Positions 18,346 through 27,685 are shown, numbered from the stretch's first letter. The stretch is DNA of 62,500 nt from an uncultured Pelagibacteraceae bacterium (GCA_902594675.1 CACJNE010000002.1:1-62500); one strand, 5' to 3'. The notes: generated by a model not told the origin, from the letters alone. Made by a program: numbers and translations.

Positions 18346-19623
18346 TTAAAGCTTTAAATAATTTTCAAATGAGAAATTATTTTCTAATTTAACAATATTT
18401 TTATCGATTAATTTATATTTAACAATTTTTTCTTTTATAAAATTTGATTCGATACTTGGCCATAATTCTTGAGAATACATTTCGAACTCAACATCTTCCA
18501 TTAAATGAATTGGTTCAATACCATGAAATAAAGACTCAACTATTGCTCCCGTCGAACCGATGAAAATTGATGTATTTGATATTGAATTTGTATTAATACA
18601 ATTATCAGTAATTTTATTGATTTCATTAATTAATTTTAAATGTTTTTTTGAATTTTTTGCTGCTGGATGATTTCTTACTTTAAAATCTTTTAAATTATAA
18701 ATACCCCCTAATTCTTGCAATTTTTTACAAATTTCATTAGTTGAATAAAACTTTATTGGTAAAAAAATTTGTTTATTTAAATCCTTGGAATTTTTTTTTT
18801 TAAATCTTAAAGATGGTAATAAAATTATTTTTTTATTTTCCCAATTTAAAAAATTAGTAAAAGTATGAACTTGATCTTTTGAATTTACAATAAGATAGTC
18901 AGGATTGACAGTTTTTTTTACTAAATGACTTGGAAAAGCAGGGAATGAATGAATATAGCCAAAAATTTTTATATTTTTAAAATTAGACTTAATATTTTTT
19001 ATTAATTGATTTTGAAATGGTTGCGATTCATAAGGAAAAAAAAATTTGCAATTTTCAGTAAAAAAATATTTTTTTTTAATTTTGTTAAATAATTTTTCAA
19101 TTTTGTTTGCTGAATAATAACTCTTTGTGAAGTTATGTAAATTTCCTTTTTTTAGAAAAATATTTAAAACGAGAGACAAAAAGTTTTTTATTTTGTTATA
19201 AATATTAGATGTCTTTGGAACAATACTAATTACGTTTTCATCATATAAAACATTTTTTCCTGAGAAAATTATTATCCATAAAATAGATTTGTCTTGATTT
19301 GATGATTTGAAATATTGATCAATAAACAAATTATTTTTTATATTGTTATCGTTTCCCCATGTGATAACTACATATTTAAATTCAGATAAATTTGGCGGAT
19401 TGCCTTTAACTTCAAAATCGCTAGAGTTTATAATAAAATAAATCTCTTTAAAAAAAGCTTTAATGAATTTAAAAATATTTTTTTTATTTAACCAAAATTT
19501 CATTTGGAAAAAACCTAAATTATATGCGAATGAACAAAAATATGGTGAAAGTGAAAAATCATTAGAATTGTATGAAAATATTTTTTTTAATATCTTTAAC
19601 TGAGATAGAGAAATTTCTCTCAT
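18346..19623 (-). CDS. GT-B-like surface carbohydrate biosynthesis protein, unassigned
   Basis: A 425-residue soluble protein with no clear N-terminal family match. The C-terminal half has features of GT-B transferases of the capsule/polyglycerophosphate type: FKVRNHPAAKNSKK and NTSIFIGSTGAIVESLFHGIEPIHL (last fifth), where a Gly/Ser-Thr turn and ESLFHG resemble the donor-binding helix. The first half has several Trp and Phe-rich stretches (VVITWGNDNN near 90). It belongs to a block with an SDR, a radical SAM protein and a CMP-Kdo synthetase homologue, so it may use a CMP-octulosonate-type donor. I recall similar proteins in leptospiral surface carbohydrate loci but cannot confirm. Confidence 0.55.
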   Translation of the reverse strand: MREISLSQLKILKKIFSYNSNDFSLSPYFCSFAYNLGFFQMKFWLNKKNIFKFIKAFFKEIYFIINSSDFEVKGNPPNLSEFKYVVITWGNDNNIKNNLFIDQYFKSSNQDKSILWIIIFSGKNVLYDENVISIVPKTSNIYNKIKNFLSLVLNIFLKKGNLHNFTKSYYSANKIEKLFNKIKKKYFFTENCKFFFPYESQPFQNQLIKNIKSNFKNIKIFGYIHSFPAFPSHLVKKTVNPDYLIVNSKDQVHTFTNFLNWENKKIILLPSLRFKKKNSKDLNKQIFLPIKFYSTNEICKKLQELGGIYNLKDFKVRNHPAAKNSKKHLKLINEINKITDNCINTNSISNTSIFIGSTGAIVESLFHGIEPIHLMEDVEFEMYSQELWPSIESNFIKEKIVKYKLIDKNIVKLENNFSFENYLKL

Positions 19624-19629
19624 AAGATA

Positions 19630-20343
19630 CTACTCTCCCCCTGAGACTGATATTGTTTCGTTTGTTAAGTAGGAGTTTTTTTTTGAAATTAAAAAGTAAA
19701 TATAATTTGCTATCTCATGTGTTTCTCCCATTCTTCCTATTGGGATTAATTTTGTTCTTTTATTAATAATTTTATTTTTAATTTTTGAATGTAATTTTGT
19801 ATTTGTAACCCCAATTCGTATATTATTAATTAATATATTTTTTATAGATAACTTTTTTATATATGATGGAATAAATTCTAGTGTGTGCTTTGATAAACTG
19901 TAATTATACGTACTTTCTCCCCCTCCAAATTTCACACCAATGCTAGAACCATTTACTATTCTTCCAAATTGAATTTTAATCATATAGGGCAAAAGCTCTT
20001 TGATAATAAAATTAGGTATTAATGTATTAACTTTTAAACTAGAAATAGTATTTTCTAAATTTGATTTTAAATAATTTATATTATCAATATAGCCTACTAA
20101 ATTTACTATATTTGCGATTTTTTTACTTTTTAATTGTTTTACAAATTCTCTAATTTTTTTGTCATTCAAATTTCTGAAGTTGGATTTGAGTTTAAAAACA
20201 TTTTTTTTTGAAAATTTTGATAATTCACTTTGACTTGAATTATAATGAGCATAAACAAAATACCCATTTTCAATACATTTTTTTACAAGTTGGATACCAA
20301 TATCTGAACTAGCTCCTAGAATTAATATATTATTTTTCACCAA
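19630..20343 (-). CDS. SDR-family oxidoreductase (FabG-like)
   Basis: A 237-residue classical SDR: LILGASSDIGIQL (7-19; the GxxxGxG cofactor loop), NLVGYIDNI (equivalent of NNAG), NGSSIGVKFGGG, catalytic Tyr/Lys in YNYSLSKHTLEF, and a C-terminal SVSGGE. The first Met in the open frame is not ATG: the frame opens with TTG (20343) directly followed by GTG (20340), and one of these must start translation. It ends 6 bases before the GT-B-like gene. It could reduce a keto-sugar acid made with the neighbouring radical SAM and CMP-Kdo synthetase homologues; substrate unknown. Confidence 0.82.
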   Translation of the reverse strand: MVKNNILILGASSDIGIQLVKKCIENGYFVYAHYNSSQSELSKFSKKNVFKLKSNFRNLNDKKIREFVKQLKSKKIANIVNLVGYIDNINYLKSNLENTISSLKVNTLIPNFIIKELLPYMIKIQFGRIVNGSSIGVKFGGGESTYNYSLSKHTLEFIPSYIKKLSIKNILINNIRIGVTNTKLHSKIKNKIINKRTKLIPIGRMGETHEIANYIYFLISKKNSYLTNETISVSGGE

Positions 20344-20351
20344 TTTCTTAA

Positions 20352-21245
20352 CTAATTAAAATAACTTGCATTTTTTTCTCCCATAAATGTTCCTTCAACA
20401 TCACAAACGTTACAAGGTTGAAAATTCCTATTAGATTTATTTAACATTTTTCTAATTCCCATAAATTTTTTACTAAACCATATATCTTTTAGCTTTTCTT
20501 TATTTAAATCTCCTAGAATAATCTTTTTTCCCCAGTCATGAGGACACATCAATACATCACCTTGATAGTCTAAAAAAAATGTATAAGAAGGAATATAGCA
20601 TGGGTTTTTCAAAGGTTCTTTTAATGGTTCGATTTTAAATTCTGTATTTGTCATTAAACCTGATCTGTTACTCAACGTTATTCCAAAGTCTTGGTCCTCA
20701 GAGTAATACCTATGCCTTACCATATATTGACTTGGGTCTAAATTTGCCTTTACACACATCTCCTCTAACTTTTCAGTTTCCATTTTCCCATCATATGAGC
20801 TTATAAGTACTTTATTTAAACCATGTTCAAAAAGTTTTTTGAGACGTTTTAAGTTTAAAGGGTCGCCATTTGTCACCATTTCTATATTTGACTCTGGCAA
20901 ATAATTTCGAACCATACTTATTAAATTAAATATATTCTTATCTAGCATTGGCTCAACAAATCCACTATATCTAATTGTGCCTTTATAGTTAAGTTCTTGG
21001 AGTTCAACACATAATTTTTCATGAAGCGAGTTTTTAATAAACTCTTTTTTGTCAACAAAATCTGGTGCACTTCTAGGACAGAATGAGCAAGACCTATTAC
21101 ATGTACCAGACTCACTTATTTCAATTTCAGTAGGAAGTGGTAACATATTTCCATTAAATTCGTATAATTGAATTTTTTCCTCTACAGTTTTTGATTTATT
21201 TTTTAAATTAGGATCTAGAAATTTTTCATTTTTTGACTTGTTCAT
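20352..21245 (-). CDS. Radical SAM protein with SPASM-like C terminus
   Basis: A 297-residue radical SAM enzyme. The [4Fe-4S] cysteines are Cys49, Cys53 and Cys56 in GTCNRSCSFCPRS. The C-terminal part has further Cys clusters (NPCYIPSY, DVLMCPHDWGKK, CNVCDVEG), as in SPASM/Twitch domains that bind auxiliary clusters, with the ILGDLNKEKLKDIW segment usual in that group. Related proteins occur in surface carbohydrate loci where the substrate is often unknown. It lies 4 bases from the CMP-Kdo synthetase homologue and 8 from the SDR, so a modification of an octulosonate-type sugar is a reasonable guess. Confidence 0.82.
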   Translation of the reverse strand: MNKSKNEKFLDPNLKNKSKTVEEKIQLYEFNGNMLPLPTEIEISESGTCNRSCSFCPRSAPDFVDKKEFIKNSLHEKLCVELQELNYKGTIRYSGFVEPMLDKNIFNLISMVRNYLPESNIEMVTNGDPLNLKRLKKLFEHGLNKVLISSYDGKMETEKLEEMCVKANLDPSQYMVRHRYYSEDQDFGITLSNRSGLMTNTEFKIEPLKEPLKNPCYIPSYTFFLDYQGDVLMCPHDWGKKIILGDLNKEKLKDIWFSKKFMGIRKMLNKSNRNFQPCNVCDVEGTFMGEKNASYFN

Positions 21246-21249
21246 TGCT

Positions 21250-21984
21250 TTATTTCTTAAGTCTCTGTCTTAGTAACTTTTCTGCTTTAGCAACATCATT
21301 AATTTCGTCTACTGCTACTGAGTTAGAATTTAATTTAACCATTTTTATTTTTATATCTAATTCAAAAAATCTTAATATTTCAATATCTTCAATTTTCTCA
21401 AGTTTACTTTTTTTTTTCAAAGAAGAGAATTTATTTAATTCTTTTTTACTAAAAGCATAAATGCAAACTTGTTTTAAAAAATGCTTATTAATTGATTTTT
21501 TTTCACCTGGGATTAAAGATCTTGAAATATAGACTAATTCATTTTTATCATTTACAACTACTTTTGGTAAATTCTTGCTTGATGGATCCTCAAATTTGTG
21601 AACTTTATCATAACCACAAATAACATGATTTGGAAATTTGATCTTGGCCTTTATAATTTTTTTTATATCTTTAGGATCTATAGTTGGTTCATCACCCTGT
21701 ACATTGATAAAAACTTTTGAATTTATTTTTTTTGAAGCCTGAGCAACTCTATCTGTGCCAGTTAAACAATCAGTTGAAGTCATGATTACATTAAAATTTG
21801 ACTTTTTTGCTACCTCTTCGATCTTACTGCTGTCTGTTGCTATATATAAATTTTTTTTCCCCACAACTTTTGCACAAATATCTGCTACTCTTAATACCAT
21901 TTCTCGATTTAAAATTTTAACTAATGGTTTACCTTTATATCTCGTAGAGCCGTATCTAGCTGGAATTATAATAGTTGTTTTCAT
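21250..21984 (-). CDS. kdsB: 3-deoxy-octulosonate cytidylyltransferase (KdsB) homologue
   Basis: Activates Kdo or a Kdo-like 3-deoxy-octulosonate with CTP to the CMP-sugar. The 244 residues carry IIPARYGSTRYKGKPL (5-20), MTSTDCLTGTDRV, NVQGDEPTIDPKDI, VYISRSLIPG, CIYAFSKKEL and the EKIEDIEILRFFE motif, the complete KdsB pattern with normal length. Because it sits among a radical SAM, an SDR and a transferase-like gene rather than with kdsA or lpx genes, it may serve a modified octulosonate of the surface glycan rather than the LPS core. Whether a second kdsB exists elsewhere in the genome is not visible. Confidence 0.93.
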   Translation of the reverse strand: MKTTIIIPARYGSTRYKGKPLVKILNREMVLRVADICAKVVGKKNLYIATDSSKIEEVAKKSNFNVIMTSTDCLTGTDRVAQASKKINSKVFINVQGDEPTIDPKDIKKIIKAKIKFPNHVICGYDKVHKFEDPSSKNLPKVVVNDKNELVYISRSLIPGEKKSINKHFLKQVCIYAFSKKELNKFSSLKKKSKLEKIEDIEILRFFELDIKIKMVKLNSNSVAVDEINDVAKAEKLLRQRLKK

Positions 21985-22046
21985 AAAATAAAATTTAATA
22001 TTTGCAGCTTAATGTCTAACATATGACATTTTAAATTGATATTTTA

Positions 22047-23828
22047 TTATGTTGCATTAAAATTTTCATTACCTTTCATTAGTTCCTTAAAACTTCCTTT
22101 GCCAATAAGCTTACCTTTTTCAAGTTTAAAAATAATATCACAATTGTTTACAGTATTTAGACGGTGAGCAATTAAAATTATAGTAATATCTTTACCGAGT
22201 TTATGTACGGCATCCATTACTGCTTGTTCAGTTTGACTATCTAATGCGTTAGTTGCCTCATCTAAAATTAATACTTTAGGATTATGATAGAGAGCTCTGG
22301 CAATGCCAATACGCTGTCTTTGTCCACCTGAAAGCCTTACACCACGCTCACCTATTGTTGTCTGATATTGTTGAGGTAATTCATCAATGACAAAATCATG
22401 CAAATTTGCAATTTTTGAGGCCCTTTCTACGGCTCTTATATCAATATTATTTGGTTCTTTTCCAAAAGCTATATTGGCTGCAACAGTGTCATCAGCAAGG
22501 TAAATATGTTGTGGGACGTATCCAATTGAGCGCTGCCATGCTCTAGAGTTCTCTTTTGTAATAATTTGTCCATCAACTTCCAGCGTTCCTTTTTGTGCTT
22601 CCAATAAACCTAGAATAATATCTATGGTTGTAGTTTTACCACTTCCAGTAGTGCCAACCAACCCAATTGTAGTTTTAGCAGGTATATTGATTGAAATATC
22701 TTTTAATGTTGTTTTAGAGGAATTAGGATAATAATAATGAATATTCTTTAAGGCGATTGTTTTTTTAAATGATAAAATTCTGTCATATTGATTTTCATTA
22801 ACTGGAGCAAGATTTTTAATATCTGCATATAATTTATCTAATGATGGTCCTACAAAAGTGAGTAGCGTGAAGGAACTATAAATTTGTTGCAATGCAGGCA
22901 TAAGGCGGTAACCGGCAAAAGCATATAAGCTAATAATTGGTAAAGCCGAATAAAAACTTCCTTTTTGAGCCATAAGATACAGTATCACTAGAATAATACC
23001 TCCAAATGATATGGCTTCCAGCGCAAAGCGAGGTAGCTGACTTAACACAGAGGCAGATGCTACTGTTCGTGCATAACTTTTTGCAGGACTCGAGAAACGC
23101 TCAATGTAAGCTTTCTCTAAACCTCCAACTTTTACTTCTTTTGCAGCACCAAATACTTCACTAACTGTTGTGTATCGCTTCTCATTGCTTTTTAAACGTT
23201 TATTTCCAATTCTATTAAGAAAACTATGAGTTAGATAAAAAATAATAGCATAAGCTCCACCAATTGAAATTCCAACTACAATTGCTAGTTTAAGATCAGT
23301 TATCATTAGTAGAATTATAAGTGCAGCTGCAACAGTACCTTTAGCAATAATTTCTAATAATGGTCTTATACCTCCACTTACTACCTGGCTTACCTCTGAT
23401 AAAATAGTCTTTCCAAGTTCAGCACTATTACGATTCAAAAACCAGCTGTAAGGCTGATGAAGATATCCTTCAATTAAACGTCTACTTATACTATATTCAA
23501 GCATTTGAATAAATCTTACTTGTAAATATGTAGTAAAAGCTTTAAATGAAAGTGAAAGGACTAACAAGATAAACACCAAGATACCTAAGGCAAAAAGAAA
23601 TTGTTGGCCATTATAAACTCCAAAAATATTAAAAAAATGAAACATTGAATTTAAAATTGAGTTTGTTTCGATAAGGTCTGGATTTGACAGTACAGCCATA
23701 AAAGGCAGTATTGAAGCCACTCCAATCATATCTAATAATGCCATTATTAAGATCATTAGCGCCAGAAGAACTGCATGTTTTAACTCGTTAGGCGAAAGAA
23801 GTTCTAAAATTTTTTTTAATTTTCTCAT
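22047..23828 (-). CDS. ABC transporter, fused permease/ATPase (PglK/MsbA-like flippase)
   Basis: Exports or flips a lipid-linked glycan across the inner membrane. The 593-residue half-transporter has an N-terminal domain with six hydrophobic segments (about 18-45, 78-102, 158-178, 182-202, 268-290, 297-318), then an ATPase domain: Walker A GTTGSGKT (392-399), signature LSGGQRQR (499-506), Walker B VLILDEA (519-525), D-loop SNALD-type and H-loop LIAHRL. This is the only obvious exporter in the window, and its organisation matches PglK-type flippases of lipid-linked oligosaccharides. It is clearly richer in Ala, Gly and Val and poorer in Lys/Asn than its neighbours, which suggests a different history. 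62 bases separate it from kdsB. Confidence 0.93.
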   Translation of the reverse strand: MRKLKKILELLSPNELKHAVLLALMILIMALLDMIGVASILPFMAVLSNPDLIETNSILNSMFHFFNIFGVYNGQQFLFALGILVFILLVLSLSFKAFTTYLQVRFIQMLEYSISRRLIEGYLHQPYSWFLNRNSAELGKTILSEVSQVVSGGIRPLLEIIAKGTVAAALIILLMITDLKLAIVVGISIGGAYAIIFYLTHSFLNRIGNKRLKSNEKRYTTVSEVFGAAKEVKVGGLEKAYIERFSSPAKSYARTVASASVLSQLPRFALEAISFGGIILVILYLMAQKGSFYSALPIISLYAFAGYRLMPALQQIYSSFTLLTFVGPSLDKLYADIKNLAPVNENQYDRILSFKKTIALKNIHYYYPNSSKTTLKDISINIPAKTTIGLVGTTGSGKTTTIDIILGLLEAQKGTLEVDGQIITKENSRAWQRSIGYVPQHIYLADDTVAANIAFGKEPNNIDIRAVERASKIANLHDFVIDELPQQYQTTIGERGVRLSGGQRQRIGIARALYHNPKVLILDEATNALDSQTEQAVMDAVHKLGKDITIILIAHRLNTVNNCDIIFKLEKGKLIGKGSFKELMKGNENFNAT

Positions 23829-24012
23829 TAATTTAAAAATTTAAGTTGAAGGATTTTTCATAATATCTTCTACAAAAATTTTTTATAAGGTCATTATTTA
23901 TTATTATAATAAATTTTCTAAATCATTGTAAAGAATCTAAAATATTATGTTCTTATATTATTGATTAAATAACAAGTATTACCATAGATTTTATAGATTT
24001 CTGTTACTTTCG

Positions 24013-24927
24013 TTAAATTATTTCTAGTTGAAATTTATTATAATTATCAAAGTAATTTTTTTTAAGATTTGTCATACCTTTTTTTGCAATTTTCATGGAT
24101 CCCAAAATATTTTCTTCAAATGTGTAATGCTGCCATTGCCAAATATTTAGGTTTTGATTCTTTTCATTTAATTTTTGAATTTGAATTTTAAATTTGTTAT
24201 TTAAGTTTAATTCATTTTGATAGACAACCTCTCTTCCAAATTGGGTTTGAAAATTGTTAGTTGTTAAAAAAGAGGCTTCATCAAAATCACTTTTAAAGTA
24301 AACGTAGTGACCACCTTTTTTTATATGGTTTAATGTTATTAAGGGCCAATGACTTACTTTCAAATTTTGTATATCATCAATTTTAAATAGCTTTCCTATT
24401 ATCTTAAATTCATTATTATTTTCTTTTTTTAATATCAAGTCCTCATAAATTTGATTTATGTCATGAATATTTTGAAGTTTGTAATTATTATATTCTATGT
24501 ATTCTATTCCAGCCTTACGTTTGTAAAGAGTTAAATTAATTGCTTCCTTAATATTTTTTTTATTAGTTTCATTTGGAATGCTCATTATATGAATATGGGC
24601 TCTATCTAATCCACCAATACAAGCACACATGCCATGCTCAAATACCACCGATTTTCTTTTTAATTCTTGATGGATAGTATCTTTTAAAATTTTAATAAGA
24701 AAATTAAGTTCACTCAATTGCTTTTCCTCTATTAGACCAAAAGATGGTAGAAAGTCTTTTGAAATAATCAGAAAGTAACCAGGGGTAAACGCTCCATATC
24801 CCGATATAACAAAAAAATTTTTGGTGTGAGCAATTAATCTGTTAAATTCGCTAATTTTTTTTGGTAATTTTGATCTACCATGACTTACTTTATAAAATTC
24901 GTCCCATGATAATTGATCTTTTTGCAT
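24013..24927 (-). CDS. HIT-like nucleotide hydrolase/transferase homologue
   Basis: A 304-residue protein whose first 120 residues resemble the HIT superfamily: FVISGYGAFTPGYFLIISKDFLPSFG (39-64) and EHGMC...DRAHIHIMSIP (97-118). The usual His-x-His-x-His triad appears as Arg109-Ala-His111-Ile-His113; the middle His, nucleophile in this superfamily, is kept but the first is Arg. The C-terminal 180 residues have no family I recognise. HIT enzymes split nucleotide phosphoesters such as Ap4A or adenylyl-sulfate; with an ATP sulfurylase and APS kinase nearby, clean-up of such adenylylated compounds is possible but unproven. Confidence 0.6.
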   Translation of the reverse strand: MQKDQLSWDEFYKVSHGRSKLPKKISEFNRLIAHTKNFFVISGYGAFTPGYFLIISKDFLPSFGLIEEKQLSELNFLIKILKDTIHQELKRKSVVFEHGMCACIGGLDRAHIHIMSIPNETNKKNIKEAINLTLYKRKAGIEYIEYNNYKLQNIHDINQIYEDLILKKENNNEFKIIGKLFKIDDIQNLKVSHWPLITLNHIKKGGHYVYFKSDFDEASFLTTNNFQTQFGREVVYQNELNLNNKFKIQIQKLNEKNQNLNIWQWQHYTFEENILGSMKIAKKGMTNLKKNYFDNYNKFQLEII

Positions 24928-25023
24928 AATATTAATTTTTTAATGAATTAACTATGTTTAAGAAAAATTCAAGAAAAAGATTGTGAGAGATGTTAATTAA
25001 GATTTAATTTATAAGTTAGTGCA

Positions 25024-26565
25024 TTATCCAAAAAGATTTTTTGCAACTTTATGTGAATTTTTGGTAATTGCCTTTATAATTGTTTCCCTACCTGGATTAA
25101 AGTTATTTGATAATGTACCAGGTAAATAAAGACCCTTTTCTAACATAAAACTATTATTTGGTGAAAAACCTCTCTCATTGAATTTATTTGTGATTTTTTT
25201 TAATGATGAAACAAATTCAATTTCGCTTTTGTTTTCAATTATACTCACTGGACCTGAAACATTAATTGCTATATCACCATTTATAAATTTCCCAGTCTTT
25301 GTTTTTAAAATTAAATTATTTTTGTCTTTTATTATTTTAATAACTCTATCCCTTATAAATTTTATTTTTTTTGCTCTTTCAAGTCTATTTTTTGCGCTTA
25401 CAGTTTCTGGATAGGTATATCTTGTCATATTTCTTATTAATGGAAATACTGAGAAGTTATAATTCTTTTTTTCTGTTTCGTTAAGTTGGTTATAACACAT
25501 GGATATAATTTTATGCTTAAGCACATTTGTCCAAACATCGTATTTATTAAAACCATCTAATTTCGCTTTTTTAAACTCTTTGGTAAGTAGTTTTAATATC
25601 TGCTCAGCTTTTGTGATTTTAGTAATATTTTTATTAATTAAGTATTTAAATCTAAAATTATCAAATTTTTTTGATCTCTGTGCTTTTTGAAGTGATTGAA
25701 CATTTCTGGATATACAAGTTATCTTCAAATTTATTTTTTTTTTATTTATCAGATTCTCAATTTCTTGCATTGTTTCTAATAATCCTGCCTTGTTTCCTAT
25801 AAAAACAATATTTATAGTTTTTTTATATTTCAAAATATTATTTATTTTTTTAATTAAATTTTTAGTTCCACCAGTGCTGTAAAAATCCCATATATAATTG
25901 GAATTTTGGTTTATTATAATTTCTTCAATTTTTTTTGGTGGAACTATACCTGTTCCAATCACTATTTTTTTTGTGCTAATTAATTTTAAGCTTTTATTTT
26001 TTTTTTTAAATCTTATTTTTTTTTTATTAGGGATAATTTTAAATTCGTTGAATAATCTTTTTGGAAAAATATTATAATTGTTTTCATTATTAAGACTTTT
26101 AACGTCTCCATTAAAAAATTTAAGAAAAATTTTTATTTTTTTTTTTAAGTTCAAAAATTCAATAATTTTATCATTTAAATAAAATGAATAAATTAATCTT
26201 GGTAAATAGATTTCTTTATAATCTTTATATTCTTTTCTTAAAATATTATTGTTTTTGAAAAGCCAATTTTTAAGATTATATTCCGAATTACTATAAGAAA
26301 AATCTATTAATCTTTTCTTATTATCTTTTAATTTAAACCATTTAATAAAATCTGGATGAGATAATCTAAGTGGATTGTTGAAAAAACCAAATTTAGAATT
26401 TTCTTGGCTATAAGCAACGCCACCAGGTATATTTTTTAAATTTTTTTCAATAATAGCTATTTTTACTATTTTTTTATTTTTATTTTGGAACAAAATTTTC
26501 TGAATACCATTAAGTGTTTGTGTACCTATAACTCCAAATCCTATTATTGTAATATCAAATAACAT
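25024..26565 (-). CDS. FAD/NAD(P)-binding protein (COG4529-like)
   Basis: A 513-residue flavoprotein homologue. The N-terminal dinucleotide fold reads IIGFGVIGTQTLNG (7-20), then PGGVAYSQ..FGFFNNPLRLSHPDF (46-72) and YLPRLIYSFYL, the layout of the FAD-NAD(P)-binding group related to hydroxylating monooxygenases. A second nucleotide-binding stretch is INIVFIGNKAGLLETMQE (about 248-265), and the C terminus has GLYLPGTLSNNFNPGRETI. It starts 64 bases from the divergent sat gene, so the two may share a control region. Role in glycan making is unknown; oxidation of a sugar or an amine is possible. Confidence 0.72.
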   Translation of the reverse strand: MLFDITIIGFGVIGTQTLNGIQKILFQNKNKKIVKIAIIEKNLKNIPGGVAYSQENSKFGFFNNPLRLSHPDFIKWFKLKDNKKRLIDFSYSNSEYNLKNWLFKNNNILRKEYKDYKEIYLPRLIYSFYLNDKIIEFLNLKKKIKIFLKFFNGDVKSLNNENNYNIFPKRLFNEFKIIPNKKKIRFKKKNKSLKLISTKKIVIGTGIVPPKKIEEIIINQNSNYIWDFYSTGGTKNLIKKINNILKYKKTINIVFIGNKAGLLETMQEIENLINKKKINLKITCISRNVQSLQKAQRSKKFDNFRFKYLINKNITKITKAEQILKLLTKEFKKAKLDGFNKYDVWTNVLKHKIISMCYNQLNETEKKNYNFSVFPLIRNMTRYTYPETVSAKNRLERAKKIKFIRDRVIKIIKDKNNLILKTKTGKFINGDIAINVSGPVSIIENKSEIEFVSSLKKITNKFNERGFSPNNSFMLEKGLYLPGTLSNNFNPGRETIIKAITKNSHKVAKNLFG

Positions 26566-26629
26566 CTTTTTTTGTGGTGACTTTATATATATATATTTAA
26601 AAAATACTTACAAACACAAAATCATAAGA

Positions 26630-27685
26630 ATGGATAAAATACATATTAACAAAAATCAATTTTCTGATTTATTAAATTTACGAAATAATGTTTTTTATCC
26701 TTTAAAAAATTTTGTATCAGAAAAAGAATTTAGAAATATTATAAATAATAAAGAGTATTACAATCAATATTTTCCTTTTCCAATCACTTTTGGAGTAAAC
26801 AAATATGTTTACTCCAAAATTAAGAACAAGAGGACTTTTGATCTATATTATAAAAACAAATACTTAATAAATATTTATAATGTTAATTTTTTTAATTTAG
26901 ATAAAAAAAAATTTTTTAAAAAAATTTATGGATTTAATTATGTAAGGCATCCATACTACAAAAAATTTATTAGTGAGAATTTTAGGTTTATGCACTTCAA
27001 CTTTCGCAATGAAAGTAAAAAAAACTTAAAACATAGGCATTTTATATCCCCTTTTTTATTTAAAAAAAGGCTTGAAAGTATGAAAATATTTCGTTTGGCA
27101 AGCTTTCATACTAGAAACGTTCCACATAAAGCACACCAATGGATACATAGTTATTTGTATAAAAAATTTGGCGCATTATTAATTCAACCCTTAATTGGTC
27201 AATATAAAAAGGGTGAATATACTGACGATTTGATTATGAAATCAAATAAATTAGCTGCAAAGTTTTTTAATTCCAATAAGGTTTTATCTATCCCTTTTTT
27301 TTCTTATCCAAGGTATGCAGGATATAGAGAAGCAGCTCTTCATGCTATTGTAAGAAAAAATTATGGATGTACTCATTTTTGGATTGGACGAGATCATGCC
27401 GGATATAAGAATTTTTATGGCTATAAAAGATCACAAAATTATTGTTATAAGAACCAAAAAAAACTAAGAATAAAAATTATTGCTGGTGCTGAACCTTTTT
27501 ACTGTGAAAATTGTAAAACAATTAAAAATATAAAATGTACAAGAAAAAAATGCTCAAAAACTAAGGTTATAAAAATAAGTGGTTCATTGATAAGAAAAAT
27601 GATTAAAGAAAATAAGACTATTCCTGAATATTTAATGGATCCTAAAATATCAAAACTTCTCTCTTCAAAATCTCTTATTTCGTAA
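26630..27685 (+). CDS. sat: ATP sulfurylase (sulfate adenylyltransferase, Sat type)
   Basis: Forms adenylyl-sulfate (APS) from ATP and sulfate. The 351-residue protein keeps the catalytic HxxH region FHTRNVPHKAH (159-169; Arg162, Asn163, His166, His169; the first Gln of the usual QTRN is His), the RYAGYREALH-type stretch (228-237), VRKNYGCTHFWIGRDHAG (241-258; GRDHAG is the third family motif) and a C-terminal Cys cluster Cys292, Cys295, Cys303, Cys308 that could bind zinc as in some bacterial Sat proteins. ISGSLIRKMI near the end is also typical. It is slightly short and the N-terminal third is divergent. Its last 11 bases overlap the convergent APS kinase gene. With no sulfite-forming genes nearby, APS most likely feeds PAPS for sulfation. 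Confidence 0.9.
   Translation: MDKIHINKNQFSDLLNLRNNVFYPLKNFVSEKEFRNIINNKEYYNQYFPFPITFGVNKYVYSKIKNKRTFDLYYKNKYLINIYNVNFFNLDKKKFFKKIYGFNYVRHPYYKKFISENFRFMHFNFRNESKKNLKHRHFISPFLFKKRLESMKIFRLASFHTRNVPHKAHQWIHSYLYKKFGALLIQPLIGQYKKGEYTDDLIMKSNKLAAKFFNSNKVLSIPFFSYPRYAGYREAALHAIVRKNYGCTHFWIGRDHAGYKNFYGYKRSQNYCYKNQKKLRIKIIAGAEPFYCENCKTIKNIKCTRKKCSKTKVIKISGSLIRKMIKENKTIPEYLMDPKISKLLSSKSLIS
26788..26819. repeat. Perfect 13-base inverted repeat inside sat
   Basis: The arms TTTTGGAGTAAAC (26788-26800) and GTTTACTCCAAAA (26807-26819) are exact reverse complements around a 6-base loop AAATAT. The hairpin lies about 160 bases into the sat coding region, in codons for FGVNKYVYSK. Arms of this length without mismatch are unusual within a coding sequence and could form a stable RNA stem. 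Confidence 0.85.
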
